Source: Hysterangium stoloniferum (Eukaryota > Basidiomycota > Agaricomycetes > Hysterangiales > Hysterangiaceae). From it: a DNA stretch of 64,000 nucleotides. The stretch covers positions 372,001 to 436,000 of the forward strand of contig WHVD01000019.1 in assembly GCA_015178975.1 (NCBI GenBank), given 5' to 3'. The notes beneath the pieces were generated by a model, which was given only the letters and a program-made list of their open reading frames with translations, did not search any database and was not told where the DNA came from. Positions within the stretch are counted from its first letter, which is position 1. Every line of letters begins with the position of its first letter. This document shows, one piece after another, positions 21,573 to 32,101 of the stretch. Both the position numbers and the translations under genes were made by a program.

Positions 21573-22575
21573 TGTCAGGGCAATATATACATATAATATA
21601 TATTTTTGCCATTTATTTTTGATTTTAGTTTATTATATCTACATGTAGCAGTGCAGGCAGGCACAGCAATGATTATGTAATCATGCCACCACTGCCATTG
21701 AAAGCAGTCATGCTGTGATGCACAGGTACACTGTGCAGTTGCAAAGTCTGCACACTGCGGAGTCACAAAGTGTGCACACTGCACAGTCACAATGTGCATG
21801 CACAGCATAGCGGCATTATGGAATCCTCACGTCGGCACCAATGCAAGGCTGCCACCACCGCCTACACCCTGATGGATATACAGTGCAAAGCATTGAAAAA
21901 GAAATCTTCCGATGAACTGACTGAAATGATATTTATCAACTCCATTGTGAAATTCACTGACTATCTGAAATCTGGTGAGGAAAGCAAAGAATCATCCCAC
22001 ACCAGAGTGAAATAATCCAAACCATTTACCAGCAAGGATCCAAAAAAGTTGAAGAATTTCCTTCTCCAGTGCCATTTCAGTTTCCATGATTGACCTGCTG
22101 CATTTAAGTCCAACAGTCAAAATGTCAACATCACACTCTCTTATCTTAAGGATACCACTCAGGATTGGTTCAAACCTGGACTTTCTGGAATATCCAATGA
22201 GACACCTGTTAGGGCAACACTAACAAGGCTACCAAACACAAGATAGAATATAGAAATATGAAGTGGAGAGAGGACAGCTCAATGACAGGGGAGATCACAC
22301 TTGTTTTAGTGGGATTCCTAAGAGATTGAAACTAAAGAAATGAGTATGTACAGGTCTACCATTTATACTATTTATTTAATATTTATTTAGTATTTTTTAA
22401 TTATTAGAACTCTGAGAAAAATACTAAAAATGGCATGTATGCACCCTACTAGCCACACCTCGGCACTTATATAAGCCTACCTGGTGCTGTGTAGGCCTGT
22501 GTGGCATGCTGGTGCTTGCATAGGCACCAACTGCATTTGCAGTGCTGACACAAGGAGGCCCCATGGGCACACAGT
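21573..22575. mobile_element. solo LTR, family I, split by a local inversion
   Basis: The 5' half (21573-21895) and the 3' half (22207-22575) are in opposite orientation, separated by a gag segment (21896-22206) that is inverted relative to the rest of gag. The outer ends carry the same TSD: ggtgt at 21568-21572 and its complement acacc at 22202-22206. The halves sum to about 692 bp, against 680 bp for the intact copy at 44577-45256. Confidence 0.8.
21896..22206 (+). pseudogene. inverted middle segment of family-D gag
   Basis: Plus-strand sequence similar to 40875-41185 (EMIFINSIVKF, ESKESSHTRVK, TQDWFKPGLSG), whereas the gag around it reads on the minus strand. Moved by the inversion described for LTR I. 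Confidence 0.85.
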
Positions 22576-22763
22576 GGTCCAGTTGTTCTTCTATGTTGTC
22601 ATCGGAAACCTTGGGGAGCATTGGGATCTTTCACTACCTCAGTAAATTCTTCAATGGAAGCTGATGCTATTGACTGAGCTGGGGTTTCAGGTTGAGTGGC
22701 ATAAAGTTGCAACAGGGATTGAAGTTTGGATGGTCCTTTGGCAGCTTTGTGTTTGGGACCCAT
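22576..22763 (-). pseudogene. N-terminal gag relic, family D left copy
   Basis: Starts MGPKHKAAKGPSKLQ on the minus strand, matching MGPKCKAAKGPFQLQ at 40535. It lies just downstream of the primer site. It breaks at the inversion. Confidence 0.8.
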
Positions 22764-22784
22764 GATGAGTGAGTCACAGAGTTG

Positions 22785-22795
22785 AGATCTGATAT
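22785..22795 (-). promoter_or_regulatory. self-complementary primer-binding site, family D left copy
   Basis: Minus-strand ATATCAGATCT, 2 nt after the LTR, is exactly complementary to the LTR site at 23050-23040 (minus AGATCTGATAT). Confidence 0.75.
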
Positions 22796-22797
22796 AC

Positions 22798-23227
22798 TGT
22801 TAAGTACTGTGTCAGGAACCTATTATGGAACTATCAGAAAGTGTCTGGGAACTCAAAAACTTCCAAATAGGGTCAGGATGTCAGCTTCAGCTTATGTATA
22901 TCCTGTCCCTCTACACAAATGCTCAGAAGTCCTTAATTTCAGAGATAGGATTTACACTGGAGGATACAGATATTCAGAGTTCTGAAGACTTCTGAATATC
23001 AAGCATACAGAGAGAAGGAAGGAATAAGAAACTAAGTTAATATCAGATCTAATGTAAAGTACAAATTCATGGAAAGTAATATAAGTTTTCTCATTATTGT
23101 ACTACAAACTAAGATCACAATAAGATGGACTAAGGAAAGTATTCTGAAATGGGAATACAATAAGCAAATGAGTGAATACTTGTCAATCGACAAATTGCCA
23201 AATGCAGGATAAGGGTGGGGTGGTTCT
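22798..23227 (-). repeat. 5' LTR of left family-D element, truncated
   Basis: The plus strand begins TGTTAAGTACTGTGTCAGG, the inverse of the D LTR 3' end. About 430 bp match the other D/B LTRs; the first 90-120 bp of the LTR are missing. Confidence 0.8.
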
Positions 23228-23713
23228 TCTGATTCATGAATTTCTGTGGCCATTGCATTTTCAAGCATTGTTGAAAATCACAGTTACATAGCTCTCATTG
23301 ATTTCATCCTCAAGAGTAGCTGCAGTGTTGTGTGGTGGTCAGGGATCAACACTGGGGTTATTGGTATGCCTTTGGGGTATTCAGGTCCATTTTGGCCTCA
23401 TTCAGTCAGCCTTGTCCACTTGTGATATTATGGATGTATACAGATGGAATGCATGTCTAATTGATCTTCACTGACATGTCTGATCTGGAGTTGACATGAT
23501 ATTCTCAAGATCCTCAAGAGGTTCCATCATTGCAAGTGGGATCTCATCCTACAGTCCATGTTGTACAGGTGTGTTGGTCAGTGTGTTTTCTACAATGCAT
23601 TGGGTGCTGTCATTCCCTCCTTCCACCAGCACATCATTCAAAATTCTGACAACTGATTCATTGAACTTGACATTTTGTTCCACTGTAACACATTGTTTTC
23701 CAGGTGAATAGGT
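23228..23713. other. no clear gene
   Basis: Decayed sequence before the Tc1 relic. It may contain the transposon's 5' end, but I see no inverted terminus. Confidence 0.4.
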
Positions 23714-24705
23714 ATGGCACTCTTTTCTTTTCTTTCACTGCTGAATCCTACCCAGCCCCCTTTGTTGGCCTTGAGTTCAAGTTTCCTGTGGTTTTCATTA
23801 AAGGTGGGATGTGGTTCAATGTTGCCAAATTATAAATGTCTGTTTCAGTGTGCTACAAAGCTTACCACAGCCATGATTGCCTATGATAGAAGAATAATTT
23901 GCATGGGGAAGGTTGATAATGCCACACAGGCAACCAAGAAACTTATAGACATCATCAACACTCCTATTACTTCACAAACAGTGTGTCACCACCTCAAAAC
24001 CATAGGCATGAGGGCTGTGGTAAAGAGAAAAAGGCCACTTCTCAAACCTCGTCATCAGAAATCTCGATTGGAGTTTGCAGAAAGGCATTTGGAATGGACC
24101 CTGGAGGACTGGAAGAGGGTCATATGGTCTGATGAGACTAAGATTAATAGGCTGGGATCAGATGGAAGGAAAAATGTGTGGAAAAATGTGGGTGAGGGGT
24201 TAAATGATAGGTTAGTAGAGGGAATAGTCAAGTTTGGAGGAGGAAACCTGATGATGTGGGGATGCATGGGCTGGAATGGGGTTGGGTTTGCAACCAAAAT
24301 TGATGGGAGGATGATGCTGAGCTTTAGGTGGAGATCCTGGATGATGAACTCCAGCAAACCCTCAAATATTACAACAAAACAGTGGCTGACATTGTGTTTC
24401 AACAAGACAATGACCCCAAACACACCAGCAAAAAGGCCCAGAAATGGTTCACTGACCATGATGTTACAGTCCTCAAGTGGCCTGCACAATCTCCTGACAT
24501 GAATCCTATTGAACATCTGTGGAATCATGTCAAAAAGAAGCTGGGGGAGTATGAACAGCCTGCAAATTGTGTTCATGAACTGTGGGAGAGGGTGCAGAAG
24601 GTGTGGGAAGAGATTCCAAAGGAGGAGTGTCAGAAGCTTATTGAGAGTATGCCTAGAAGACTTGCAGCAGTGATTAGAGCAAAGGGGGGCCATACTAAAT
24701 ACTAA
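23714..24705 (+). pseudogene. Tc1/mariner-type transposase, frameshifted
   Basis: Two frames join into one transposase. The first (23714-24300) has the helix-turn-helix region (MIAYDRRIICMGK ... ITSQTVCHHLKTIG) and the first catalytic Asp (VIWSDETKINRLGSDG), followed by NLMMWGCMGWNGVG. The second (24328-24705) has the second Asp (VFQQDNDPKHTSKKA) and the Glu (SPDMNPIEHLWNHVK). A frameshift and a TAG lie near 24310-24330. The DDE triad fits Tc1-like enzymes with about 34 residues between the second D and E. A 20-nt inverted repeat follows at 24736-24755 and 24917-24936 (GCAACAAAACCCTTACAATG and its complement with one change), perhaps part of the 3' terminus. Confidence 0.9.
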
Positions 24706-24735
24706 TTTCTTGTAATAATAGTCTCAAAATAGTGT

Positions 24736-24936
24736 GCAACAAAACCCTTACAATGAGCTATTGGTTTGTGTGTGATGTGGACTTACCAAATAAGGACATG
24801 GTGCCTTGTGGCTGTGCATTTCTGGAAGGTATGATGTTGAAGTATATTACATAATAGTTTCAGCAATTTACAGAATTTATTTCTGGAGGAATAGCCATGT
24901 CTTTCAAAAAGTGCAAAACATTGTAAGGGCTTTGTT
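24736..24936. repeat. short inverted repeat after the Tc1 relic
   Basis: 20-nt arms with one mismatch are separated by about 160 bp. This could be a terminal or subterminal repeat of the Tc1 element. Confidence 0.6.
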
Positions 24937-25059
24937 GCCTACCTGTATTAAAGAAAATATAATAGTCCATCCATCTTCTTTACCAATGTTATGTGAACCA
25001 AAAAAAATGGTCAGATAGTGAATATGGAGGTTACTTAATGAATATAGATCAGCAATCTT

Positions 25060-25740
25060 CCATTATAACAGGATCATCTTTTCATGATCATAGTGCAGAG
25101 AATAGAGAATTGTTATATAATGCTGTTAATTATTTAAATTCAAAAATTTACATAACAATTTAAAAATCACCTTAAATTCTGTCCCTCAATTCTTCCTTAA
25201 GTCTTTAAATGAGCGATCTCTAATTCTAAACAAAAAATGCTATTTACTATTGCTAACAATACTGCTCTCTTTAAAGCCCTATTCTCCAAAGCTCTTTAAT
25301 ATCCTAAACCCGTCAGTAGTATCATCTAAACTGGAAAATACTAGACATGATAAGACTCCTAATCCTCTAGTACTTATTTAAGTCTAAGTGGTCCTTCTTT
25401 TTGTCTAACTTATGAAGGGGTTTTGCCGAGTTCCTTAACAAGTCTTTGCTCTACACCTTAGTATACTCAACCAGCGAACTAGTGTTAATTTTGTGGAAGT
25501 TTATCCAATATCTTTTTATCAATTATGTATGTATAATATAACAAAATATAATATAATATTAATAAAACAGAATAAAGCAATAATAGCTAAAACTAAAATA
25601 CTAAAAGCAAAAATTAAAATAGGTTCACTACCCTCACTGATATTTATATTAATACCTATTGAATCATTTGGTTCAATTTTTTTTATATACAAGTTCAATA
25701 AAACTTCTTTCTAACTCATTAGTTTCAGAAAAATGTTTAT
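25060..25740 (-). pseudogene. probable nuclear insertion of mitochondrial DNA, including large-subunit rRNA
   Basis: On the minus strand, 25480-25410 contains GACTTGTTAAGGAACTCGGC followed by AAAACCCCTTC. This is the conserved segment of 23S-type (mitochondrial LSU) rRNA around the universal GAACTCGGCAAA. Adjacent sequence is very AT-rich. On the minus strand at 25690-25510 there is an open stretch resembling a hydrophobic mitochondrial ORF start (GSEPILIFAFSILVLAIIAL). Boundaries are approximate. Confidence 0.6.
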
Positions 25741-25759
25741 TAAGTAAAGAAATAAAATA

Positions 25760-26700
25760 ATACAGTGAATATTTTAATTCAATTAAATTTTCTCTAATCT
25801 GATTAACCTCAAAAAGGTAACCCAGTTCTATCCATCTCAGTTGAGTCTTGGGATAATGAAACTCCTGATACTTGGCTCTGTCGGCATTGGCGAGTGTGAA
25901 TTGGGATGAGGAGGACGGTGAAGGGGATGATGATTTTTGAGGAGATATGAGGAATGCTCATCGTATATCACTGCCTTAGTGTGCCGATACCATGTTGTGA
26001 TTGCTAATGGCGGATTTGGGAATAAAAAATGTTCTACCAGTGATCAATAAATTTCGTATGTCATGAATATCAGGGCCTCTAGACATGAATCATGCGATAT
26101 ATATACACTAATATTTATAAACTCGATTTTTTTTGCGGCGCTGTCGTTGATCAGAGTAGAAGGCTGAGGCAACGCTAAAAGTCACCGGCGTCTACCAGAG
26201 TGTCGCTGGGCAGACCACCGAAGATTGAACTTTGTCAGCTATGGCGCCCTTGAATTACTAATTAGGAGTCTACTACTGAGCCTGGTCCAAAGGGAGTGAT
26301 AAGATAGTCGATTCGTGCCGACCTACGCGTGCATCGAACTCTGAGAATCTTGGTGACTTAGTGGTGGGTAGTACACGGTTGGGCGGTACACCTGACAGGG
26401 GAGGCTTCAACCCGAGACCAACGGTCACCGAAGCTGACAGGTTGTGGACCGGGGCCAGCAGGTTTCCCTGCTGGATCGGATTTTGTCGGTGTCCATACAG
26501 CAAGACGATGGTAGATCAATTGGACATGGGCACTATAACCGCGATCGCGGATTTGTAAACAAAGAATGAATGCTGGAGACGGGGCGACTTCCATTTGGGT
26601 CTACCCTCAAGAGAATAAGACAGTGTGGTATAAGAGACGTGTGTCGTTAGCGGTGGCGAGCAGCCCCTTCAAAACACAGTTGATGACTTTTCCCATCATG
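25760..26700. other. unique sequence, no recognised gene
   Basis: Base composition changes to about even GC from 25860. Short frames on both strands (for example 26273-26503 minus) show no recognisable domain. Possibly the promoter region and first exon of the following gene. Confidence 0.4.
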
Positions 26701-26841
26701 GTGGTTATCAATGCAACAGAGAGTCAGTTCGAACGTGATTTTGACACCCTGCTATACCTGGGACACCATCTTCATCATTGACGTACGGCGAGTGAAACAG
26801 TTATTATTACTATTATTATTATTATTATTGATATTAATGAC

Positions 26842-27908
26842 ATTTTTAGGCATCCACGTCTCAATATTCAGCGCGATTGTCTACTTGCTCCTCTACAAAC
26901 CCGTCGCTGGAAGGGTCGCCTGCCCCTCACTTGTTTACAGTCTTTTGTTATTGGCATGCGGGACGATTAGTGCTGCAAGTGGTATTAGATTTGGCGAGAT
27001 GGCATGGCTTGGAAATGCAGCGTCGTGCAAGACTGACGGTCTTGCCAGGAGCATGAGTAGGAGCAGTATGGAGACAATGGGGAACGAGGCGTTCGTTGCC
27101 GCCAGGAGATAATGGACTTTTAGTTGGCAATATAGTTCTTGATTGATCCAAAGATGCCGCTAATCGTCCAAAATACTGTCCATTATAATAGTTCTTTAGA
27201 TGTTTCGTCCTCTGGAACCGTAATGGTCGTGTCATTGTGTTTCCTGCATCACTCTTTGTCTCATCTTTCGGTTCGTTCTGCATCTACGTACGATATGCCC
27301 TTTGATTTGAGACTCTAGCCCTCTCAATTGTCACTATATATCAGGCCGCAAGACTTGGGATGCTCTGCCGTCACCACAGGAATCCCCTACTGGTGTCTGA
27401 CAATCGCCTTCAACGTTCTTGCTAGCATGATGATTTGCGGCCGTCTTCTGTGGCATCGCCATACTGTTGCCAAAGTCCTCGGGAAAAGCCATACGACCCT
27501 TTATGCTACTCTCTCTGCTATGTTCATAAAGAGTGCAGTTTTATATGTCGTCGTAGGCATCATTCACGTTGTATTGTTTGCACGAGAAAGTAGTTACCAT
27601 AATATCAGCCTTGGTGTTATGGCTCAAGTGGAGGTAAGCTATTTCATCCGTTTGAACAATAGTATAGTGAAGTATTACTGTTACAATGTATCGCTCCCGA
27701 CGTAATGATTTTAAGAGTTGCCCTTGGCCGCGCAGGGTCTCTTAAGACGTCCCCACCCACTATCAGCGCGGATATCAAATTCGCTGAAATCTCAAGATGC
27801 TCCTCGAGCCTCCATCCAGAAATGGATATTTCTTCCACCGCCGAGACATCCACAGACTTGACTGTTCAAAACTCGAGTGCCGGGTCCCATTACTGTCACC
27901 CCGTTTAA
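26842..27908 (+). CDS. probable multi-pass membrane protein gene of an Agaricomycete family (spliced, maybe decayed)
   Basis: Exon-like segments give hydrophobic helices: GIHVSIFSAIVYLLLYKP (from 26848), then a segment with RCFVLWNRNGRVIVFPASLF (about 27200-27290). Next comes IPYWCLTIAFNVLASMMICG ... VLGKSHTTLYATLSAMFIKS (27380-27540) with ALYVVVGIIHVVLF-like helices, and finally MILRVALGRAGS and a hydrophilic tail ending at 27908. The order matches a large family of about seven-helix proteins of unknown function in mushrooms. A donor GTAAGC at 27634 is clear, but the matching acceptor is poor, so a mutated splice site or pseudogene is possible. An ATT microsatellite lies just before at 26800-26830. 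The start is not determined. Confidence 0.45.
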
Positions 27909-28029
27909 TCCTGCAACAGAGAGCTCTGTCGTTCCCGGAGTGAAAAATGCATGGTTGGGGCTGCCGTTAAATGGAATTCCGAGCTTGTAAAACGAGCATT
28001 ATCCCTGACATTAAGGAAGAGCCTTGATC

Positions 28030-29790
28030 CCTAGCGAGGCACGTCTTAGCTATAGCTAATGAATCGATGACAAAACGACCGGCTCACGGCAATCTGATAC
28101 AACAGAGGAATGAAACTGAGGATCTATGAGTACATGTTGACAGCAACACTGATATCACGTACGTGACCATAACAGCCGTCATGCCTGGGTTGGCAATGCT
28201 GAAGAGCATGATGATAATAGATATGATGGTCACTAAATGTCAGTTACAAAAGGCAACATGTTAATAGCGAATCTCATATAATTATCGATAAATTACCAAA
28301 TAGTCTGTGCAAGGGAATCACTTTAGTCTGTCTACCCGTGGAAGACATTGAAGGAAACGAACACTACCAAAAAGGCAAGCCCATCTCTAAGAAATGTGTA
28401 CATCAAGGGTGGCACGCGCCCTAATTGTCGCCAATTAATGAAAATTGCAAAAAATATGAGGGTCAGGTATATGCCTGGTGACAAGGGTTGAATACTGAGA
28501 AGGATGCGTTCAGCAAACAAGCCTCACATGAAGAGACTAAGAGTGGAATTCTACAACCGGGGAATAAATTATTTAAAGGCACAGATTATGGTAAATTGTA
28601 AAGACTCACAAGTTGATATACATGCTTTGCGGTGCGTTAAGGGGAACACATCCAGTAACTGGCCAGTTGGTTGTGTCAAGGAAGTAAAGCTTAAAAAAGG
28701 ATAGTGAATTCACTACGAATGGAACCTGAAAGGGGGTGTGGGTCAGTACCAAGGTAACAGAGTACTGTTGTAAGAAGAAAAAAGCTCTACAAACAGCTAT
28801 GGTGACTATCCCGACATGAGTAATCAGTCAGATGCCGGGATACTATCGTAGAGGGTGCTGACCGGTTAAAGAAAATAGCAGAAATGCAAGTACTAGATCA
28901 TGATGTCATATATTCAAATTCATGTGAAAAGTGTCAATACAGAACTTCCATACCACGTTTGCTTCTATTGTACAACGCATATATCCACAGGATGAAAAGA
29001 CCCTCTTCACACACTAATAGAGACATGAACCCACTTGAGAAGTGAGTGAGCTGTCGGTAGGAAGTAATGTTCAATGCGTAGACTCTTGTACTCACAACGT
29101 ATAAATGAATATCCCTGAGTGGCAACTGAGGCGAAGAAGTCAAGGTCAACCTCTCTCACGGAGGATATGCTCACTACTAACACAAAAATAGTCAGCATTT
29201 CATGTGCATTAAATTATCAGATCGCTACCTCAATATCAGGATGCAAAAACAAACTAGCTTTCGAAGGCGGCTCTTAGCTTTACACTTTTGAGCAACACGT
29301 CAATACTTACAGACCATAAGGAAACTAGATGAAAGACGATGTTGATCCCGATTAGTTAAACGCTAGTGATAATCCAGACCCTTACTCACAGAATAAATGC
29401 AAGCCCAAAATATCGAGCGATTATACACAGGCAGTTTGGCAGTGTCCACTTTTTCCTAGCAGCAAAAGTATAATATGAAGGAGCACCAGCACTACTGGGA
29501 ACGATCATTAATTACCTCCAAATGTGTTCACTCTTGTATTGCGTGTGAGAAGGTGAAATCTATGGACAAAAGTTGTCGTTATTGTTACCCACCTCCTGAT
29601 CTAATGTTATAATCCAGTCGTAGGAAGCTAAGGTTGCAGCCATCACTTGAAGAGTAGTAAGTAAAGTATTGTGCCTCTTTGAAGCCTGGTATACCTGTAG
29701 TGTAGTTTGCGGTGTGGTTGAATGAAATAATAGTAGCTAGAACACCAGGTTCCAAAAGACGTAAGATACTACTAGACATGAGTGTTGGGT
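28030..29790 (-). CDS. DUF6533-like multi-pass membrane protein gene (spliced)
   Basis: Minus-strand exons join in frame. Exon 29643-29593 encodes MAATLASYDWIITLDQE. Exon 29559-29518 is followed by 29455-29390 (EHIWR joined to KKWTLPNCLCIIARYFG and then LAFIL), with GTGAGTAAG as the next donor. Further hydrophobic segments lie at 29100-28940 (CEEGLFILWIYALYNRS) and 28466-28340 (IYLTLIFFAIFINW, TFLRDGLAFLVVFVSFNV), then 28250-28180. The YDW-LDQE-EHIW-RKW-RY signature and the late RDG motif are typical of DUF6533 proteins, membrane proteins of unknown function expanded in Agaricomycetes. The exact first exon and the stop near 28030 are uncertain. Confidence 0.6.
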
Positions 29791-29799
29791 GAATAAAAA

Positions 29800-30670
29800 T
29801 CTATAGGAGTGGTGCGCATAATTATATACATGCCCATGCCGTGAAAACGGGCTTGCAAAATTTATGGGCATTGAGTGAGTAATATATATTTGCAAATTGA
29901 AATGCTGACATGTCTGTGAATATGGGCTCAACGGCTCCTCGGTGATCTCAGTATATATTGCCGATGCCGAGGTGACCTTATTTTCCCAGGAATATATTGC
30001 CATAGACAAATAAAAATAGATTAGCTACCTTTTTTTTCATGATCCGGAATCCCTCCGCCGCACTCAATAACATCGTGAGGCTTAAACGAAAAACACCTTT
30101 TAAGGCGTTCCGAAGAATCCACCTAATACCTCCCTCCTACGTAGAGGCATTTCAGCAGTGTCCACTTGTGCCCAAGTTTAAAGCTAGCGACGAATTTGTA
30201 AATACAGCTTACAGCTCGGCTGGAGGACGGTTCAGTGCCGCTCGGCACCCGCTGCTGCGATCATCTCATAAAGTTCCAACCATGCGTATCGAGTGACACC
30301 CGAAATCCACTGGTTTCGCTGAAAAGAGCCGGATCCGAGTGATTTGTAAATTTTATGTCGACCTGCTAGCCGATGCTATGTAGATCTGGTAAGGTTCCAA
30401 CGACGTGTGATTGTGTGATTGGCAGGGTGTATACCAAGCACAACTTCCACACATCATCTTTATGCCTGTAGCCAGCATATATTGGCAGCCGCGCATTCCG
30501 GGTATGCTGGAGAGAAAGCTACTAATAGTAATTACGTGTTATTTTGGAAATCAGATATATATTCCTCTTTAAAGTCATCGGGGAGGCTAGGGGGGTTGTG
30601 AAACAGAATTATTCTATAATATTAGAGTAAAATTTAAACAATTAATATATATTGGCAAATTGAATGGTGT
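29800..30670. other. mostly noncoding; small ORF at 30039-30296 (+)
   Basis: An 85-residue frame begins MIRNPSAALNNIVRLKRKTP. It is basic, has no recognised domain, and composition like the host genes nearby. I cannot tell whether it is expressed. The rest holds nothing I recognise. Confidence 0.25.
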
Positions 30671-30673
30671 GAA

Positions 30674-30921
30674 TGTTAGAGTATGATATTACAGCTCTTA
30701 CATAGTCTATGATGTTACCTATATTTTTCTGATATTTGTAGTATTTTTCCCAGCACTGTAGGTGCAGTATTGAGTGAGTTACCTAGTAAGGTAACTGATG
30801 TGTAGGTGCTTAGGTAAGCACCCTGTAGTATACTCCGCTGTGGGTGTGGGAAAGTCTCCTTAGTGTTTACTTTCCTCACACTCACAGGGTGTTTGTCAAG
30901 AGTTATTCAACTGTTTCAACA
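30674..30921 (+). repeat. 5' LTR of copia element
   Basis: 248 bp, TGTTAGAGTATG...GTTTCAACA. Confidence 0.95.
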
Positions 30922-30935
30922 GGTTATGGGCCCTG
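30922..30935 (+). promoter_or_regulatory. primer-binding site for half initiator-Met tRNA
   Basis: GGTTATGGGCCC is complementary to the anticodon stem-loop of initiator tRNA-Met, not to the tRNA 3' end. Drosophila copia uses the same half-tRNA primer. Confidence 0.7.
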
Positions 30936-31522
30936 GCTTCTAAACCGGTACATCCAGTTGTCATCTGCGCAATCCATCACTTTGCACATCTTTTCTGACA
31001 ACTTCTACTTGTCCAAAACACTCTACATTGCGTTTGGATTTTATTTTGGTTATATCTCCTTGGATTTTGGCCTGATTTGGTCGCTTTTTGGACTCACATC
31101 TCACACCTGTGATTGTGCGCATTTATCGCCCATTTAGGCGCCCGTGTCTATAAATGGAAATATATTCCCACGCTCCAAATCGCTTGTCGTCGCTCAATTT
31201 CCCTTTTTTGGGCAACTTCATTTTTATCACCCTTGTGACTCACCCTGTCACACCCTGTCACCTCTCTCTCCAGTCACACTCTTCCCTCACACCTCAAGCA
31301 CTTCACAGTATCATCTGGGTCTGTGCCACGTCATTTTCCCTTTTTAACACGGTCTTTTAGATACATTGAACTTGAACTGTTGGCATTGTGCTCTTCAGTG
31401 GGCCTTTGTTTTTACCTTCCTTGCAATATCACGGTAACCCTGTTGAGCAAGGCGGTGTTACAACTGCGAGTCCAATTACTTAGTTCTTTTTAAGTTAAAT
31501 TCTTGGTGGATATTGACGTGTC

Positions 31523-32101
31523 ATGGCATCCAGTGATACTTACAAACGTAGTGTCATATTGGGAGAGAATAATTATGAGGATTGGAGACATGACGTAATT
31601 GGTCTTTTGCGTATGGAGAACTGTCTCTCTATTGCCACTGGCAAAGAAAAACAACCTAGTGAGACTAGTTTACAGTCTGCCTGGTTGGAGCGCTCCAATA
31701 AAGCAGCTGGTATCATATGGCGCTCTCTTGGACCTACACAGCGCACTCATGTTGACATTGATGATGGTCCTGATGATATGTGGTCTAAAATTGACAAGGC
31801 ACATAATAAACAACTCCCTGCAGTTCGTTTTAGTGCCTACAATGACCTCTTTAATATTCGGAAGGAACCTGATGAATCTCTAACTTCATTAATGAGTCGT
31901 GTTGACAAGGTTTGTGCACGTGTCCAGAACTTGCGTCCAAAGGGGTACACTCTTGCCATGCTGGATGATGAGCTTGCTGCTCTCACTTTACTTCGTTCTC
32001 TGCCTGAATCTGACTCTGTGTGGACTTCATCTTTAATGATGAATACTGCTATCACATTCTCTGATGTCAAAACTCACTTTGCATCACAAGAGAGTTTGTA
32101 G
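31523..32101 (+). CDS. gag: copia Gag (N-terminal part)
   Basis: 192 residues from MASSDTYKRSVILGENNYED to a TAG. It has the copia-type Gag fold region (NYEDWRHDVIGLL; WSKIDKAHNKQLPAVRFSAY; TLLRSLPESDSVW). The zinc knuckle lies beyond the stop in the same frame, so the TAG probably truncates a single gag-pol polyprotein. A C-to-T change from CAG is the simplest cause; deliberate readthrough cannot be excluded. Confidence 0.9.
   Translation: MASSDTYKRSVILGENNYEDWRHDVIGLLRMENCLSIATGKEKQPSETSLQSAWLERSNKAAGIIWRSLGPTQRTHVDIDDGPDDMWSKIDKAHNKQLPAVRFSAYNDLFNIRKEPDESLTSLMSRVDKVCARVQNLRPKGYTLAMLDDELAALTLLRSLPESDSVWTSSLMMNTAITFSDVKTHFASQESL

Larger units (their letters stand above)
1410..23227 (-). mobile_element. 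family-D Ty3/gypsy chromovirus, degenerate, heavily nested (left copy)
   Basis: On the minus strand the order is: truncated 5' LTR (22798-23227), primer-binding site (22785-22795), gag (from 22763), protease-RT-RNaseH-integrase-chromodomain remnants (down to about 5985), an antisense accessory gene (1852-5866, plus strand), polypurine tract, and truncated 3' LTR (1410-1674). Removing the insertions with their TSDs restores a normal gypsy order. Both outer LTR ends are cut, so no TSD for the whole element can be read. All frames carry many stops. The net element without insertions is similar in layout to the right copy at 37825-57869. Confidence 0.8.

Noticed and set aside
24055-24693. 212-codon minus-strand ORF.
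   Set aside because: It is antisense to the Tc1 transposase, whose plus-strand motifs are clear.
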